A stretch of 64,000 nt of DNA from an uncultured Oceanospirillaceae bacterium (GTDB lineage: Bacteria; Pseudomonadota; Gammaproteobacteria; Pseudomonadales; Balneatricaceae): NCBI GenBank assembly GCA_937138495.1, contig CAKZPE010000079.1:16941-80940 (forward strand), in the 5' to 3' direction. Shown here in pieces: positions 17,238 through 26,874 of the stretch. A program made the position numbers and the translations under genes. A model generated the notes under the pieces. It did no database searches, was not told the origin of the DNA, and worked only from the letters and a program-made list of their open reading frames with translations. Within the stretch, counting starts at the first letter, position 1. The number at the start of each line of letters is the position of its first letter.

Positions 17238-18500
17238 TTGCTTGCTCATGCCTTCCTAAAGTCGCTGCGTTTACTGGTTCCCGGCATTCTTACCCTGATC
17301 GCCGGAATCCTGTTACAGCAGCAGGCAGCGGCTTTGCCACTGCACTATAAAGATATCGTTACCCTGCTCCCGTATGTTCTTGGTGTGATCAGCCTGATCC
17401 TTGCCATGAGCTTCAATCAGGGCCGTCTGTTTCTGGGCACGCTCAACGCCCTGTGTTTTTATGCCGCCATTCAGACCGAACTGCAAACCTCACTGAATCT
17501 GCCAGCCAACTTTGTATTTTTCAGTTTGCTGTGTCTGTTATTCCCGGCCCAGCAAGCATTGCTCAGCCTGTATCCGGAACGGGGGTTCAGCCCCCGGTGG
17601 GCAATCCCCAGAGCGGGGATTATCATCGTCAGTTACCTGTTACTCTGCGGCCTCAAATACACCCAGAGCTTCGCCGGCTGGATCAGCACTTTGCCCTCAT
17701 CCATGCTGGAACTCGCATATGACCCACTGTTACTGAATCAGGTCAGCCTGGTTGTGTTTGTATCAACTCTGTTACTCAACGGCTACCTGCTGATGCGCCG
17801 CCAGAGCCTGGTAGACGCTGCCATGCTGATGATGACGCTGGCTGCTGCGGTGATGCTGGCATTCTTTGCTCAGCCACTGGTGTCCGCCCTGTACGCCTGT
17901 TCTGCGCTGATTTTGCTGTTGTTTACTATCCTGTTTAACTCCTACAGCATGGCATTCATTGATGAACTGACCGGGCTGCCTGGCCGCCGTGCGCTGGAAA
18001 ACCAGCTCGCCAGCGTCGGCAAACACTATACTCTGGCGATGGTCGACGTTGATCACTTCAAAAAATTTAATGATACCTACGGGCATGACGTGGGAGATCA
18101 GGTGTTAAGAATGGTCGCCAGCCAGATGCGCCAGGCAGCAAAAGGCGCGCAGGTCTTCCGTTATGGGGGAGAAGAATTCACCATCCTGTTTAAAGGCAAA
18201 GACGAAGCGGCAGCCTGGCATACCGCCGAGCGGGTCCGTGAAGCGGTGGCTGGATACCCCATGTATATCCGTGGCGATAACCGCCCGGAAGATGCCGACG
18301 AAGGCAAACATCAGCGCCGCTCCGACAAACCTGAATCCGACTACGTTCAGGTATGTATCAGCCTGGGTTTATGCCAGAACACCGATGACCTTGCCGACAG
18401 CAGTGCCGTACTTAAAGCCGCAGATGAGGCTTTATATAAAGCCAAACAGATGGGCCGTAACCGCACCATTGGCCGGCAAACCGGCATCACCAACGAATAA
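17238..18500 (+). CDS. Membrane diguanylate cyclase
   Basis: A 420-residue protein with about seven N-terminal membrane segments (residues 1-235) and a C-terminal GGDEF domain: DELTGLPGRRALE, MVDVDHFKKFNDTYGHDVGD and RYGGEEF. The I-site RxxD is absent (the segment before the active site is KGAQVF). A charged insertion, about GDNRPEDADEGKHQRRSDK, sits after the active site. The start is TTG at 17238, with TTTTAAGG nine bases upstream; no suitable ATG exists before the membrane region. The membrane part probably senses an unknown cue. A hairpin follows the stop. Confidence 0.9.
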   Translation: MLAHAFLKSLRLLVPGILTLIAGILLQQQAAALPLHYKDIVTLLPYVLGVISLILAMSFNQGRLFLGTLNALCFYAAIQTELQTSLNLPANFVFFSLLCLLFPAQQALLSLYPERGFSPRWAIPRAGIIIVSYLLLCGLKYTQSFAGWISTLPSSMLELAYDPLLLNQVSLVVFVSTLLLNGYLLMRRQSLVDAAMLMMTLAAAVMLAFFAQPLVSALYACSALILLLFTILFNSYSMAFIDELTGLPGRRALENQLASVGKHYTLAMVDVDHFKKFNDTYGHDVGDQVLRMVASQMRQAAKGAQVFRYGGEEFTILFKGKDEAAAWHTAERVREAVAGYPMYIRGDNRPEDADEGKHQRRSDKPESDYVQVCISLGLCQNTDDLADSSAVLKAADEALYKAKQMGRNRTIGRQTGITNE

Positions 18501-18527
18501 CCACAACCGCTGTACACCCTATTCCGG

Positions 18528-18557
18528 CCGGGTCTGGCAGATACAATCCAGACCCGG
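18528..18557 (+). terminator. Hairpin after diguanylate cyclase gene
   Basis: CCGGGTCTGG (18528-18537) and CCAGACCCGG (18548-18557) form a perfect 10-bp stem with a 10-base loop. There is only a weak T-tract after it. Confidence 0.6.
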
Positions 18558-18635
18558 TTGAAATAAATTCACTCGATATTTTCCATGAGTGGCCGATAGT
18601 AAAGGGATCGTTAAACCCATTCAGAGACCGGTACT

Positions 18636-19202
18636 ATGGAGATTAATACTCAGGGAACTACTCCCCGCAGCAATGAAGTATCTGCTCAGCAAAAACCACA
18701 GACGGAACAAGTCAGCACGGCTCAAAGCAGCCGAACCGAACTGAACCAGACCATCCTGCAGGCATCACTGAATGTCAGCATCAACTCAGGTAACGACTCC
18801 CTTGCTCTGGTTTACCGCAGCGCCATTGATAAGTTAAACGAAGTGCTGGAAACGGACCTCGGTGAAAACGCCATCAATAAAGCCTACGACTCAGGGCTTG
18901 ATGTCAGCCCTGAAGCAACGGCAGAGCGCATAGCCAGCCAGACCACAGCGTTCTTCGGCAGCTACCGGGAGCAAAACCCTGAACTCAGCGAAGCGGAAGC
19001 CGCCAGCAAGTTCAGTGAAATCATCCGTGGCGGCATCAAACAGGGATTTGACGAAGCCCGGGAAATTCTTGATGGCCTGAAAGTTCTCGAAGGCGACATT
19101 GCCACGAATATTGATGCAACATACGATCTTGTACAGGAAAAACTCGATACTTTCTTTGAAAACCTGACCGCTCCGCCGGCACCTGAAAGCGCCGCAACAT
19201 AA
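18636..19202 (+). CDS. DUF5610-type protein
   Basis: A 188-residue soluble protein with a polar, Gln/Ser/Thr-rich N-terminus (1-35). The helical core contains YRSAIDKLNEVLETDLGENAINKAYDSGLDVSPEATAERI and TTAFFGSYREQNPELSE, which I recognise as the DUF5610 type. The function is unknown. The family often occurs near signalling or motility genes; here its neighbours are a diguanylate cyclase upstream and an ArsR regulator downstream. The gap to each is over 130 bases, so it is probably monocistronic. Confidence 0.7.
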   Translation: MEINTQGTTPRSNEVSAQQKPQTEQVSTAQSSRTELNQTILQASLNVSINSGNDSLALVYRSAIDKLNEVLETDLGENAINKAYDSGLDVSPEATAERIASQTTAFFGSYREQNPELSEAEAASKFSEIIRGGIKQGFDEAREILDGLKVLEGDIATNIDATYDLVQEKLDTFFENLTAPPAPESAAT

Positions 19203-19452
19203 CCCGATTCAGATCAATGTCCGGCCTGCTACTTAGGTATATGATCGAAAAAATTACGATCCGTGCCGGACGCAAATACTTCCCGGAATTTTTTTCAGCG
19301 ATAAACTGCGGTATCTGCTCGCCAGCCAGCGTCGTGTCTAGTGTATTAGCAAATTGAGATTTAACGCCAGTTCCACTAGAATCCCTGTGTCGGATTGCCG
19401 AGTGATCCTTGGCCGGTCCCGCACAATAATAAAAATTACCGGAGACTTCCCC

Positions 19453-19785
19453 TTGAACACCATTGCGGATCATCCTATGACGCCAGAGACCCTGGTAATG
19501 ATGAAAGACAATGCGGCGCAGGCCGCAAAAATAATGAAAGCCCTGAGCAATGAAAGCCGGTTACTGATTCTCTGCCATCTGGATGGTAAAGAACTCTCGG
19601 TGACTCAGTTAAATGACTACCTGGACCTTAGTCAGTCGGCTTTATCGCAACACCTGGCAGTACTGCGCAAGGATGAACTCGTCAGCACCCGCCGTGAATC
19701 GCAGACCATCTATTATTCGCTGTCAGGCAATAATGCCACCCGCATTATTCATACCCTGCACGAAGTGTTCTGCCCAACGCTATAA
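19453..19785 (+). CDS. ArsR-family regulator, BigR/SqrR/YgaV-like
   Basis: A winged-helix repressor of about 110 residues. The core is IMKALSNESRLLILCHLDG, then the recognition helix SQSALSQHLAVLRKDELV and wing STRRESQTIYYSL. Two cysteines, one in LLILCHL and one in EVFCPTL at the C-terminus, occupy the positions used by BigR/SqrR/YgaV proteins to sense reactive sulfur or redox state. The start is uncertain: TTG 19453 has GGAG eight bases upstream, while ATG 19477 has no clear site. No sulfide-oxidation gene is adjacent, so its target is unknown. Confidence 0.85.
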   Translation: MNTIADHPMTPETLVMMKDNAAQAAKIMKALSNESRLLILCHLDGKELSVTQLNDYLDLSQSALSQHLAVLRKDELVSTRRESQTIYYSLSGNNATRIIHTLHEVFCPTL

Positions 19786-19792
19786 GTGATCA

Positions 19793-19819
19793 GGCATTGA
19801 AGAGTGCCCCTTCAGTGCC
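19793..19819. terminator. Hairpin between convergent arsR-type and pat-type genes
   Basis: GGCATTGAAG and CTTCAGTGCC form a 10-bp stem with one G-U pair. There is no T-run, so terminator function is uncertain. Confidence 0.4.
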
Positions 19820-19835
19820 AATGATTACTGCCCGG

Positions 19836-22568
19836 TTAATGCTTTAAACGCTGTTTTTGCCAGTCCTGTTCAGGCTGGTTCAGCAACATTTCCATTTCAA
19901 TTGCATCCTCATCCATATTGTAACGGTTGTTAAAGCCCAGATGACGGGCCAGCCCCTGCATACCCTTATTAGACACCAGCGTGGACCCCATCAGTAACAA
20001 TGTGCCCCGGCTACGGCAATAATCGATCACTTTCTGCATCAGAATGCGGCCCAGCCCCTCCCCCTGCAATTCATCACGAATGACGACAGAGAACTCCGCC
20101 CGGACATTATCCGCATCAGTAACAGCCCGGACGACACCCAGCGTCTCCCAGCCACTGCCAGCGGTATTCCAGGCGGTGGCGATAAAGGCCATCTCCCGGT
20201 CGTAATCAATCTGCGTCCAGTTGGCCAGCTCCAGATGATCCGGCACGCCACGGTTATAGAAATACCGTAGCCGGATCGACTCGGCACTGAGGCTGTTATA
20301 AAACAACAGATGATTAGGCTCATCTTCACCGCGAATAGGCCGGATCTCAACCTCCCGCCCGCCTTTGAGGGTCACGTCTTCACGCAAATGCTCAGGGTAA
20401 GGGGAAATCGCCAGCCGTCCCGGTTCACCGAGCGACACAGCAACATCCACCGCCAGCACACCCTGCCGGTTAATCATCAGCGGATTAATCTCAACCGCCT
20501 GTAAATGGGGCAGCTCTACAGCCATCTGGGATAAGCTCAGCAACACTTCGCACAGCTGTTCCAGATCGCTGTGAGGACGGTGGCTGTTTTCCTGTAACAC
20601 CTGCCACGCCCGGCTCTGACAGATCAGCTGACGGGCCAGACTAAGATTAAGCGGCGGTAACATCACCCGGCGATCGGCAATCACATCAACGGTATAGCCA
20701 CCCACACCGAAAATAATGACAGGCCCGAATACAGGATCCCGGCTAATGCCCAGATTAATCAGAATCGACTGTTTGCCCCGTTGCATCGGCTGAATACAAA
20801 ATCCCAGTGCGCCGGTATCCTGACAACGTTCACGGGCATGATAGGTCAGCCGAACCGCCGCCTGGCGAACCTCCTGTTCATTCTCCAGATCCAGTGCCAG
20901 ATCCTGCCAGCGCAGCTGACTTTTTTCATCATAACAATACGGCTGCGCGTTCTGATCATGCAGCACTTTAATCGCTGCCGGGCGATCGAACTGCCGGGAA
21001 GCCGTTACAACCTCATCAATGTCATCGGCATACCAGGACTTCACTACCGGAATGTTGTACTGATCGAGCAACTCGCAGGCCTCACTGTGACGCAGAAAAT
21101 TACGCCCGGTTGAAGCGGCGACCTCAAGCAAATGCTTGGCCCGGATATGGTTCTCACGGTTCTGGGTAACGTGAGGCAACGGAGTTTGCTTCATCGCACT
21201 CTGGTTACGGTGAAAATCCACCATGTACATAAACGCATCTACCGCCTCTTCCGGGGTAATAAACGTCGTCATTCCGGCATCATTAAACAGGTTACGGCAA
21301 TCAATCGCAGTACTGCGGCCCATCCAGCAGGTCAGCACATTGCGGACAGTCTTCTTAGCTGCCATGATCACCGCCTGCGCCGTATCCGACCCCGCCGCCA
21401 GCCGGGTTGGCGCGTGCACCACCAGCACCACGTCCACCTGATCATCTTTTGTCAGTAATTCAACGGCCCGTGCAAAACACTCAGGCGTAGCTTCCGCACT
21501 GAGATCAATCGGATTACGGCCACTCCAGTTACCGGGCAATACTTCCTGCAGCGCAGTGACCGTCGCCGGACTTAGCCCAGCCAGACGGCCACCCCGTTTA
21601 CGTAACCGGTCTGCTGCCAGTGCACTCGGCCCCATACCGTTACAGACAATGGCCAGCCGCTCGCCACGCATACTCTTCATCCGCGACAGCGTTTCCAGCG
21701 CATTAAACAACTGATCGCTGGTATCGACCCGAACCGCACCGGCCCGGCTAAGCGCTGCGTTATAAACAAGATCTTCATGGGCAATTCCCGGCGCCGCAGC
21801 TGCCAGCCGGTCCTCCGCAAATACCATATTTGATTTCAGTACCAACACCAGTTTATTCCGCGAGGCTGCCCTTAACGCACTGATAAAATCCCGGGAACTG
21901 CCGATAAGATGATCCATCTGCAACAGAATCGCCTGGGTATGAGGGTCTTGCGCCAGATAATCGATAATCGATGCCAGGTCCACATCCACACCGTCCCCCA
22001 GCGTCAGGAAATGCGAAAAACCAATGCCCTGACCATTGGCCCAGTCAATCATGGCCGTGCCCAGTAAGCCGGACTGGCCAATATAGCTAACCTTCCCCTT
22101 CTGAATATTCAGGTGCGAATAGCTGGCATTGATGCTCTGCCACGGCGCCAGCAACCCCATACAGTCCGGACCCAGAATACGTATACCATAAGGCTCTGCA
22201 GCTTCACGGATAGCATCCCGCTGACTCTTACCGTCAGGCCCCGCATCCCGGGATAAACCTCCGGTAAGGATCATCGCCGCCTTCACGCCTTGCTGCCCCA
22301 GCACTTCTACCATGCCCGGTACCGTTGCCGGCGGCGAACAGATAATCGCCAGATCAGCCACCCAGTCCAGCGCGCTCACCGCCGTGAACGCCGGCACGCC
22401 AAACACCTCACCGTGGTCCTCAGGGTGCACTGCCGCTAACTGACCTTTGTAACCGCCTTCCAGCAGATTCTGCAGCACCACGCCCCCCATATTATTCTGG
22501 CGCTCAGAGGCACCGATGATGACAATAGACCGGGGATTAAATAAACGCTTCAGATATCGGGTACTCAC
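19836..22568 (-). CDS. Pat/PatZ-type protein lysine acetyltransferase (acyl-CoA-synthetase-like plus GNAT)
   Basis: A 910-residue protein. Its N-terminal ~700 residues resemble NDP-forming acyl-CoA synthetases: a CoA-binding fold (FNPRSIVIIGASERQNNMGG, LGPDCMGLLAP), a succinyl-CoA-ligase-like middle and an ATP-grasp region near the C-terminal third. A GNAT domain follows, with IRDELQGEGLGRILMQKVIDYCRSRG. Proteins of this layout (Salmonella Pat, E. coli PatZ) acetylate lysines, for example of acetyl-CoA synthetase, using acetyl-CoA. I chose GTG at 22568 because CAGGG lies eight bases upstream; an earlier TTG at 22595 is less likely. Not linked to acs here. Confidence 0.88.
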   Translation of the reverse strand: MSTRYLKRLFNPRSIVIIGASERQNNMGGVVLQNLLEGGYKGQLAAVHPEDHGEVFGVPAFTAVSALDWVADLAIICSPPATVPGMVEVLGQQGVKAAMILTGGLSRDAGPDGKSQRDAIREAAEPYGIRILGPDCMGLLAPWQSINASYSHLNIQKGKVSYIGQSGLLGTAMIDWANGQGIGFSHFLTLGDGVDVDLASIIDYLAQDPHTQAILLQMDHLIGSSRDFISALRAASRNKLVLVLKSNMVFAEDRLAAAAPGIAHEDLVYNAALSRAGAVRVDTSDQLFNALETLSRMKSMRGERLAIVCNGMGPSALAADRLRKRGGRLAGLSPATVTALQEVLPGNWSGRNPIDLSAEATPECFARAVELLTKDDQVDVVLVVHAPTRLAAGSDTAQAVIMAAKKTVRNVLTCWMGRSTAIDCRNLFNDAGMTTFITPEEAVDAFMYMVDFHRNQSAMKQTPLPHVTQNRENHIRAKHLLEVAASTGRNFLRHSEACELLDQYNIPVVKSWYADDIDEVVTASRQFDRPAAIKVLHDQNAQPYCYDEKSQLRWQDLALDLENEQEVRQAAVRLTYHARERCQDTGALGFCIQPMQRGKQSILINLGISRDPVFGPVIIFGVGGYTVDVIADRRVMLPPLNLSLARQLICQSRAWQVLQENSHRPHSDLEQLCEVLLSLSQMAVELPHLQAVEINPLMINRQGVLAVDVAVSLGEPGRLAISPYPEHLREDVTLKGGREVEIRPIRGEDEPNHLLFYNSLSAESIRLRYFYNRGVPDHLELANWTQIDYDREMAFIATAWNTAGSGWETLGVVRAVTDADNVRAEFSVVIRDELQGEGLGRILMQKVIDYCRSRGTLLLMGSTLVSNKGMQGLARHLGFNNRYNMDEDAIEMEMLLNQPEQDWQKQRLKH

Positions 22569-22834
22569 AGCGACAGCCCTGCAATGGATTAGCAAACATA
22601 ATAGCCGCTATTCTACCTGTGAAAGGTTCTTTTCGCAGGTGCAGCATAGATTTTATTCATCACTTTATGACAAATATCAAAGGTTAGCCCCTGCCGCGCG
22701 GCGCGACCAGTTAGCGCTCTAACAGCCACCAGGGCTTGTGTAATTACAACACAAGAAAACAGATTTCTTATTCACCGGATACCGGTTAAATACCGGTTGA
22801 TTTGCACCCTTCAGCTTCACCGGAGTACTGATAT

Positions 22835-23311
22835 ATGAATTACCGGATAATCCCTTTAAAAGAAGGCTTTACCGACAACGCCAGACATGCATTCAGAGAT
22901 GATATGAACCAACCGGTTGAGCGCGTTTCAGCCAGTGGTGGTGAACCCTGCCGGGATGTATTCAGACGGGCCTTACCCGGCGAACAGATTATCCTGGCGA
23001 GCTATTGTCCCTTCAGCCAGTCAGGGCCCTATAAAGAATACGGACCCGTCTTTATTCTCGCGACACAACCGGAAACAGCGGTAAACACAGATAATCTTTC
23101 CCTCACCACGCTGATCAGCACAGGCTACCTGGGTGACAACTTTGTGCTGAAGGCTTACTGCAACAAACAACGTATCACGGATGCCAGACAGGTCACTGCT
23201 GCCGACGCAGAAACGGTGCTCAGTGAGCTTTTGCAAGACAGGAAAACAGCTTTCGTCATTGCCAGATACACGGCCTATGGCTGTTACAGCTTAAGGATAG
23301 AACGGTGCTGA
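22835..23311 (+). CDS. DUF1203-family protein
   Basis: A 158-residue protein. The pattern GEPCRDVFRRALPGEQIILASYCPFSQSGPYKEYGPVFI matches my recall of DUF1203, where PCR.., the pGE..L..Y segment and sPY...GPIF are the conserved parts. The function is unknown. It ends in CYSLRIERC and has no signal peptide. CCGGAGTACTGATAT precedes the ATG. No operon partner is evident. Confidence 0.75.
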   Translation: MNYRIIPLKEGFTDNARHAFRDDMNQPVERVSASGGEPCRDVFRRALPGEQIILASYCPFSQSGPYKEYGPVFILATQPETAVNTDNLSLTTLISTGYLGDNFVLKAYCNKQRITDARQVTAADAETVLSELLQDRKTAFVIARYTAYGCYSLRIERC

Positions 23312-23495
23312 TATAACAGCAGCACACTGTTTATCTGCGCCTTTATTCAGCGGTATAACCGACATAATCACAGGCAAACGCTCAAACACAGGTCTATGCT
23401 TACTAACAGAACACAGATAACAACAACCGGCCGCCAGGCTGCCAAACGCTCACTTTACTGACGCAGGAACGCTATGAAATTCAGGGATGATTACC

Positions 23496-24221
23496 ATGAA
23501 AACCTTTATCACGCTCACCTTTATATTTCTGATCAGCGGCTGCGCGAGTAACTCCCAGCCATTAGCCACCAATGACGAAATCAGGCGTCTGGTAAATGCC
23601 TACGAAGCCTACTGCTTTGACCCGGTTGCTGATAATCAGAATATTCAGCTACTGACCCACGCCAACCAGCTTAAGACATTAAAGCCCTCAGCAGAACCGG
23701 GACTGTCGGAGCTGCACCGCACCCTCAGTATAAAAGGCATTCCCTGGACGCATCAGCCGAGAGTTTACGAACTGGCAGAACAAAAGCCACAGCAACCGGC
23801 AATATTTCTCTCCACATTTCTGCCCGATACCTGCATTGTCTCAATGAAAATGAACCCCAAATCTCTGTACGATCTGATTCGGTATCTGGAGAAGAACTTT
23901 GACTCAGCCATGATGCACAGCTCAAGTAACCGCAAGCTGCTGGTTAAGGGCTTTCATAAAAAAGAAGCCTACCTGAAAATGGTAAAGGCCAAGGAAAACC
24001 AGGAAGATATTAAAGATAAAGATAAAATTGTCTTTACCTTCACCTACCTGTACGAACAGGAAATGATTGGTTTAATGTACATACCTGTGGCAACATTTTT
24101 TGAACTCATTACTGTACAGCTCCGCGGTAAACTGGGCAGGTCACAAAGCATCGCCAGCCACCCGGTTAAATCACTTATCTATCAGCTGGACGAAGAAAAC
24201 CCGCCGAACAGCGGGTTGTGA
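23496..24221 (+). CDS. Predicted lipoprotein
   Basis: A 241-residue protein with a lipoprotein signal: MKTFITLTFIFLISGC, lipobox LISGC with the lipidated Cys at residue 16. The mature part is mixed alpha/beta with several Lys-rich stretches (KMVKAKENQEDIKDKDK) and no recognised domain. The start ATG 23496 is preferred over the in-frame ATG 23487 because AGGG lies nine bases before it. It is convergent with the next lipoprotein gene. I do not recognise a function. Confidence 0.75.
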   Translation: MKTFITLTFIFLISGCASNSQPLATNDEIRRLVNAYEAYCFDPVADNQNIQLLTHANQLKTLKPSAEPGLSELHRTLSIKGIPWTHQPRVYELAEQKPQQPAIFLSTFLPDTCIVSMKMNPKSLYDLIRYLEKNFDSAMMHSSSNRKLLVKGFHKKEAYLKMVKAKENQEDIKDKDKIVFTFTYLYEQEMIGLMYIPVATFFELITVQLRGKLGRSQSIASHPVKSLIYQLDEENPPNSGL

Positions 24222-24245
24222 CGATAGTCTGAATCCGGGCAGGAA

Positions 24246-24809
24246 TTACAGTGAATTTATTGCCTTAAAACGCTGAACCAGCGCTTCAGGATATTGTTTC
24301 TTGTTATCTTTGTTGAGAACAAACACAACGGACTGCCCCTGCGGGCCAGTACCGATCTGGGTCAGGCGGTAAGCCGCTTCACCGGTCTGACGTACAGCTT
24401 CCATGTCTTCCAGGCGGTTAAATACATACAGACGGCCATCTTCTCCGCGCATTTCACCGTAAAAATCATCCGCTGCTGCCATATTACCGTTATACATTTC
24501 AACACCGGCCAGACCGGTCAGCTTCTTCTTATCTTCCCCGCGCAGGCCAAAGACAAGGCTTTCACCTTTAGGACCGCCACCGATAAATACCTTACGGTAT
24601 GAGGTTTCACCCACGGTCAGGAATTGCTGGTAAGTAGCAAAGTCGTCAAATACATAGTGACGGCCTTCATGGGCTACTTCGTAAAGATCCTGATTATTCA
24701 GTTGTGGTACGGCTTCTGCCACCGGCTTATCCTGCTGTGTCTGACAGGCAGTCAGAGCCAGCGCAGTACCGGCAACCATCACAGCTTTGGCAAGCGTTTT
24801 CATGGACAT
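24246..24809 (-). CDS. Predicted lipoprotein with internal duplication
   Basis: A 187-residue protein with the signal MSMKTLAKAVMVAGTALALTAC (lipobox LTAC). The mature part holds two copies of a ~50-residue module: GRHYVFDDFATYQQFLTVGE...YRKVFIGGGPKGESLVFGL and GRLYVFNRLEDMEAVRQTGE...YRLTQIGTGPQGQSVVFVL. The start ATG 24809 has AGGAGAG at the right distance; the longer upstream frame lacks one. The module may be a small ligand- or peptidoglycan-related fold, but I do not recognise it. Confidence 0.8.
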   Translation of the reverse strand: MSMKTLAKAVMVAGTALALTACQTQQDKPVAEAVPQLNNQDLYEVAHEGRHYVFDDFATYQQFLTVGETSYRKVFIGGGPKGESLVFGLRGEDKKKLTGLAGVEMYNGNMAAADDFYGEMRGEDGRLYVFNRLEDMEAVRQTGEAAYRLTQIGTGPQGQSVVFVLNKDNKKQYPEALVQRFKAINSL

Positions 24810-24919
24810 TAGTATTCTCTCCTGAGCACAAATTCGTTTCGTATGGTTCAGGAGAATAAGGAAGAAATATGACAGGGGAATGTCAGAATTACTGCAGCGA
24901 TGTAACAAAACTTATAGCA

Positions 24920-24947
24920 ATAAGCCGGTGAAATAACACCGGCTTAT
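24920..24947 (-). terminator. Hairpin after NAD-kinase-like gene
   Basis: ATAAGCCGGTG and CACCGGCTTAT form a perfect 11-bp stem with a six-base loop, just downstream of the minus-strand gene ending at 24963. The T-tract on the minus strand is weak. Confidence 0.65.
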
Positions 24948-24962
24948 CAATCAGTACCCGGA

Positions 24963-26078
24963 TTACAGATCAGCCACCCGGTAAAGAATGGCATCCCGGT
25001 AACCGGTCACGATCCGGATCAGACCGGATAGCTGATGGTTCAGCGCAGCATCGCCGCTGTCAACGATCAGCGGACGGCCATCCAGCGACTGAATCTTGGT
25101 CTTGGTGGCGACAACAATAATATTGTCCCGCCCCAGACGCGTCAGTAATGCCGGGCTGAGCTGCTGGTTGCCACGTCCGATAATATGCCCCTGGCCACCG
25201 ATCACAGTGATCACCAGGCGGGTTTCCCGTCCTTCGGTCATCTCCAGCAGCTGTTGCGCAGTAAGATCCTGACCGATCAGCTCACCATTTTCAATCAGGT
25301 CCACCCCCAGCAGGGTATTCTCCAGCCCCAGTTCATTCATCAGTGCCTGAACCGTAGAACCGGAGCCCATGATATAGAGCACATCATCTTCCATGGTTTC
25401 CAGGAAATCTGCGGCGATATCATCCAGCACCAGCTCTTCAACTTCTTTGCCGCCGCTGCTTTTCACATTCTGCACATAACGGGCTTCCTGCGGCACCAGC
25501 AATTCACCGTAATACTTAGCCCTTACCCGACCTTCCCGGAAAGCGACCTCATCAATATCCCGCACTTCCTGCTCATCCAGAGTGACTATTTCACCCCGAA
25601 CCAGCATGGCCACCACTTCACCGGCAGCTTTCGGTGTTACAGCATAAACACCGGAATGGATTTTCACCCCGGCAGGCACACCCAGCACCGGCACAGCATT
25701 CTCAATGGCATGGCAAATATTCCGTGCGGTGCCATCGCCACCGGCAAACAGAATCAGGTCAACGCCTTCAGCGACCATTGCAACGGCAGCCCGCTCGGTA
25801 TCTTCTGCGGTGGTATGTCCAGACTGAATGTCACCGATAACCTTAGGGTTAAACCCCATTTCAGTAGCGGTATCAGCCCCCATTTCAGCGGGGAACGTCA
25901 GCACTTCCAGGGTAAGCCCCTGTAAGGGCTCCAGAGCCTGACGGGTACGCAGGTTCGCCTTTGGCTCAGCGCCCAGCGCCAATGCCTTAGCGGCCGTATC
26001 TTCACCGTCACTGCCTTTAAGGGCAACACTGCCTCCCAGCCCTGCGACGGGATTTACAATCAAACCTAATCGAAACAT
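24963..26078 (-). CDS. ATP-NAD kinase family protein
   Basis: A 371-residue cytoplasmic protein of the ATP-NAD kinase fold (YcgT/AcoX-like branch). The diacylglycerol/NAD-kinase motif LFAGGDGTARNI is near residue 113-125, preceded by an N-terminal GLIVNPVAGLGGS. The length exceeds typical NadK (about 290 residues), so it is probably not the housekeeping NAD kinase. This branch occurs in acetoin-type clusters (AcoX), but no acetoin genes are here. ACAAGAG precedes the ATG. The substrate is not predictable from sequence. Confidence 0.85.
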   Translation of the reverse strand: MFRLGLIVNPVAGLGGSVALKGSDGEDTAAKALALGAEPKANLRTRQALEPLQGLTLEVLTFPAEMGADTATEMGFNPKVIGDIQSGHTTAEDTERAAVAMVAEGVDLILFAGGDGTARNICHAIENAVPVLGVPAGVKIHSGVYAVTPKAAGEVVAMLVRGEIVTLDEQEVRDIDEVAFREGRVRAKYYGELLVPQEARYVQNVKSSGGKEVEELVLDDIAADFLETMEDDVLYIMGSGSTVQALMNELGLENTLLGVDLIENGELIGQDLTAQQLLEMTEGRETRLVITVIGGQGHIIGRGNQQLSPALLTRLGRDNIIVVATKTKIQSLDGRPLIVDSGDAALNHQLSGLIRIVTGYRDAILYRVADL

Positions 26079-26175
26079 CTCTTGTCCTGTTTACTGTGAT
26101 GCCCCCTCAAGCACCGTATTTCATCACTATCACATATACCACTCGCCAGTCACTGCCGCACCAGACAGCCACCCA

Positions 26176-26871
26176 CTATAATTCCTGGCCGTTAGGCTCC
26201 ATATTGCCGGTTTCCACCAGAAACTGCTGGTAAGTAAAGGCAATCAGAATCAGACGGGAATCCTCATCCAGATCGATAAACTTAAAACCGTGATTAATCA
26301 CCACACTGCCAGCTTCACTGCCCCTGTGAAGGTTACGTAACTCTACCGGAGTCAGGATCACATGCTCGATATCCGCCACCCTCACCCGGGTGGTCAGATA
26401 AAACCGGTCACCGATATCACCAAGGGTCCGGCCATACTGAACACAGCAACCACTCAGGCTGATATCCACTCCCAACGCGGAACAGGGCAGATCTTCCCGG
26501 TGGCTCATCTCGTCAAAATCATCAACAGATACCATCAGGTTAACCGGCACCCGGCTGTTACTGCGGATCTGCTTGGACTCAATACGCGTGGGATACTCCA
26601 GCAACCAGTATGAAACGGGCAAATCATACTGTTTCAGCAATTTACTGGTAAAGGTAATGATCCGGTTATTGCTCAGTAAACGCAACGTAATGATATTACC
26701 TTCGGTAATCAGTACCGTTTCACCGTAGGCATTTTTTGGCGCCTGAATAAATACACCGCTGTTTTCAACTACCCCCACCAGTGAAGTCATGTAATGGCCT
26801 TTGGGTGCCTTAATTTCAACCCGTACCGGTTCACCGATTTGCAGCTTAAAATCTGCCAGTGTCTTAGCCAT
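26176..26871 (-). CDS. PilZ-domain c-di-GMP-binding protein (YcgR-like)
   Basis: A 231-residue protein. The N-terminal ~95 residues form a YcgR-N-like beta domain (GEPVRVEIKAPKGHYMTSLVG). The C-terminal PilZ domain keeps both c-di-GMP contacts: the RxxxR motif in IRSNSRVPV and the DxSxxG motif in GVDISLSGC. It should act as a c-di-GMP receptor, possibly a flagellar brake, downstream of cyclases such as those in this window. Its ATG lies three bases after the pdxB stop, so it is in an operon with pdxB. Confidence 0.9.
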   Translation of the reverse strand: MAKTLADFKLQIGEPVRVEIKAPKGHYMTSLVGVVENSGVFIQAPKNAYGETVLITEGNIITLRLLSNNRIITFTSKLLKQYDLPVSYWLLEYPTRIESKQIRSNSRVPVNLMVSVDDFDEMSHREDLPCSALGVDISLSGCCVQYGRTLGDIGDRFYLTTRVRVADIEHVILTPVELRNLHRGSEAGSVVINHGFKFIDLDEDSRLILIAFTYQQFLVETGNMEPNGQEL

Positions 26872-26874
26872 TCT

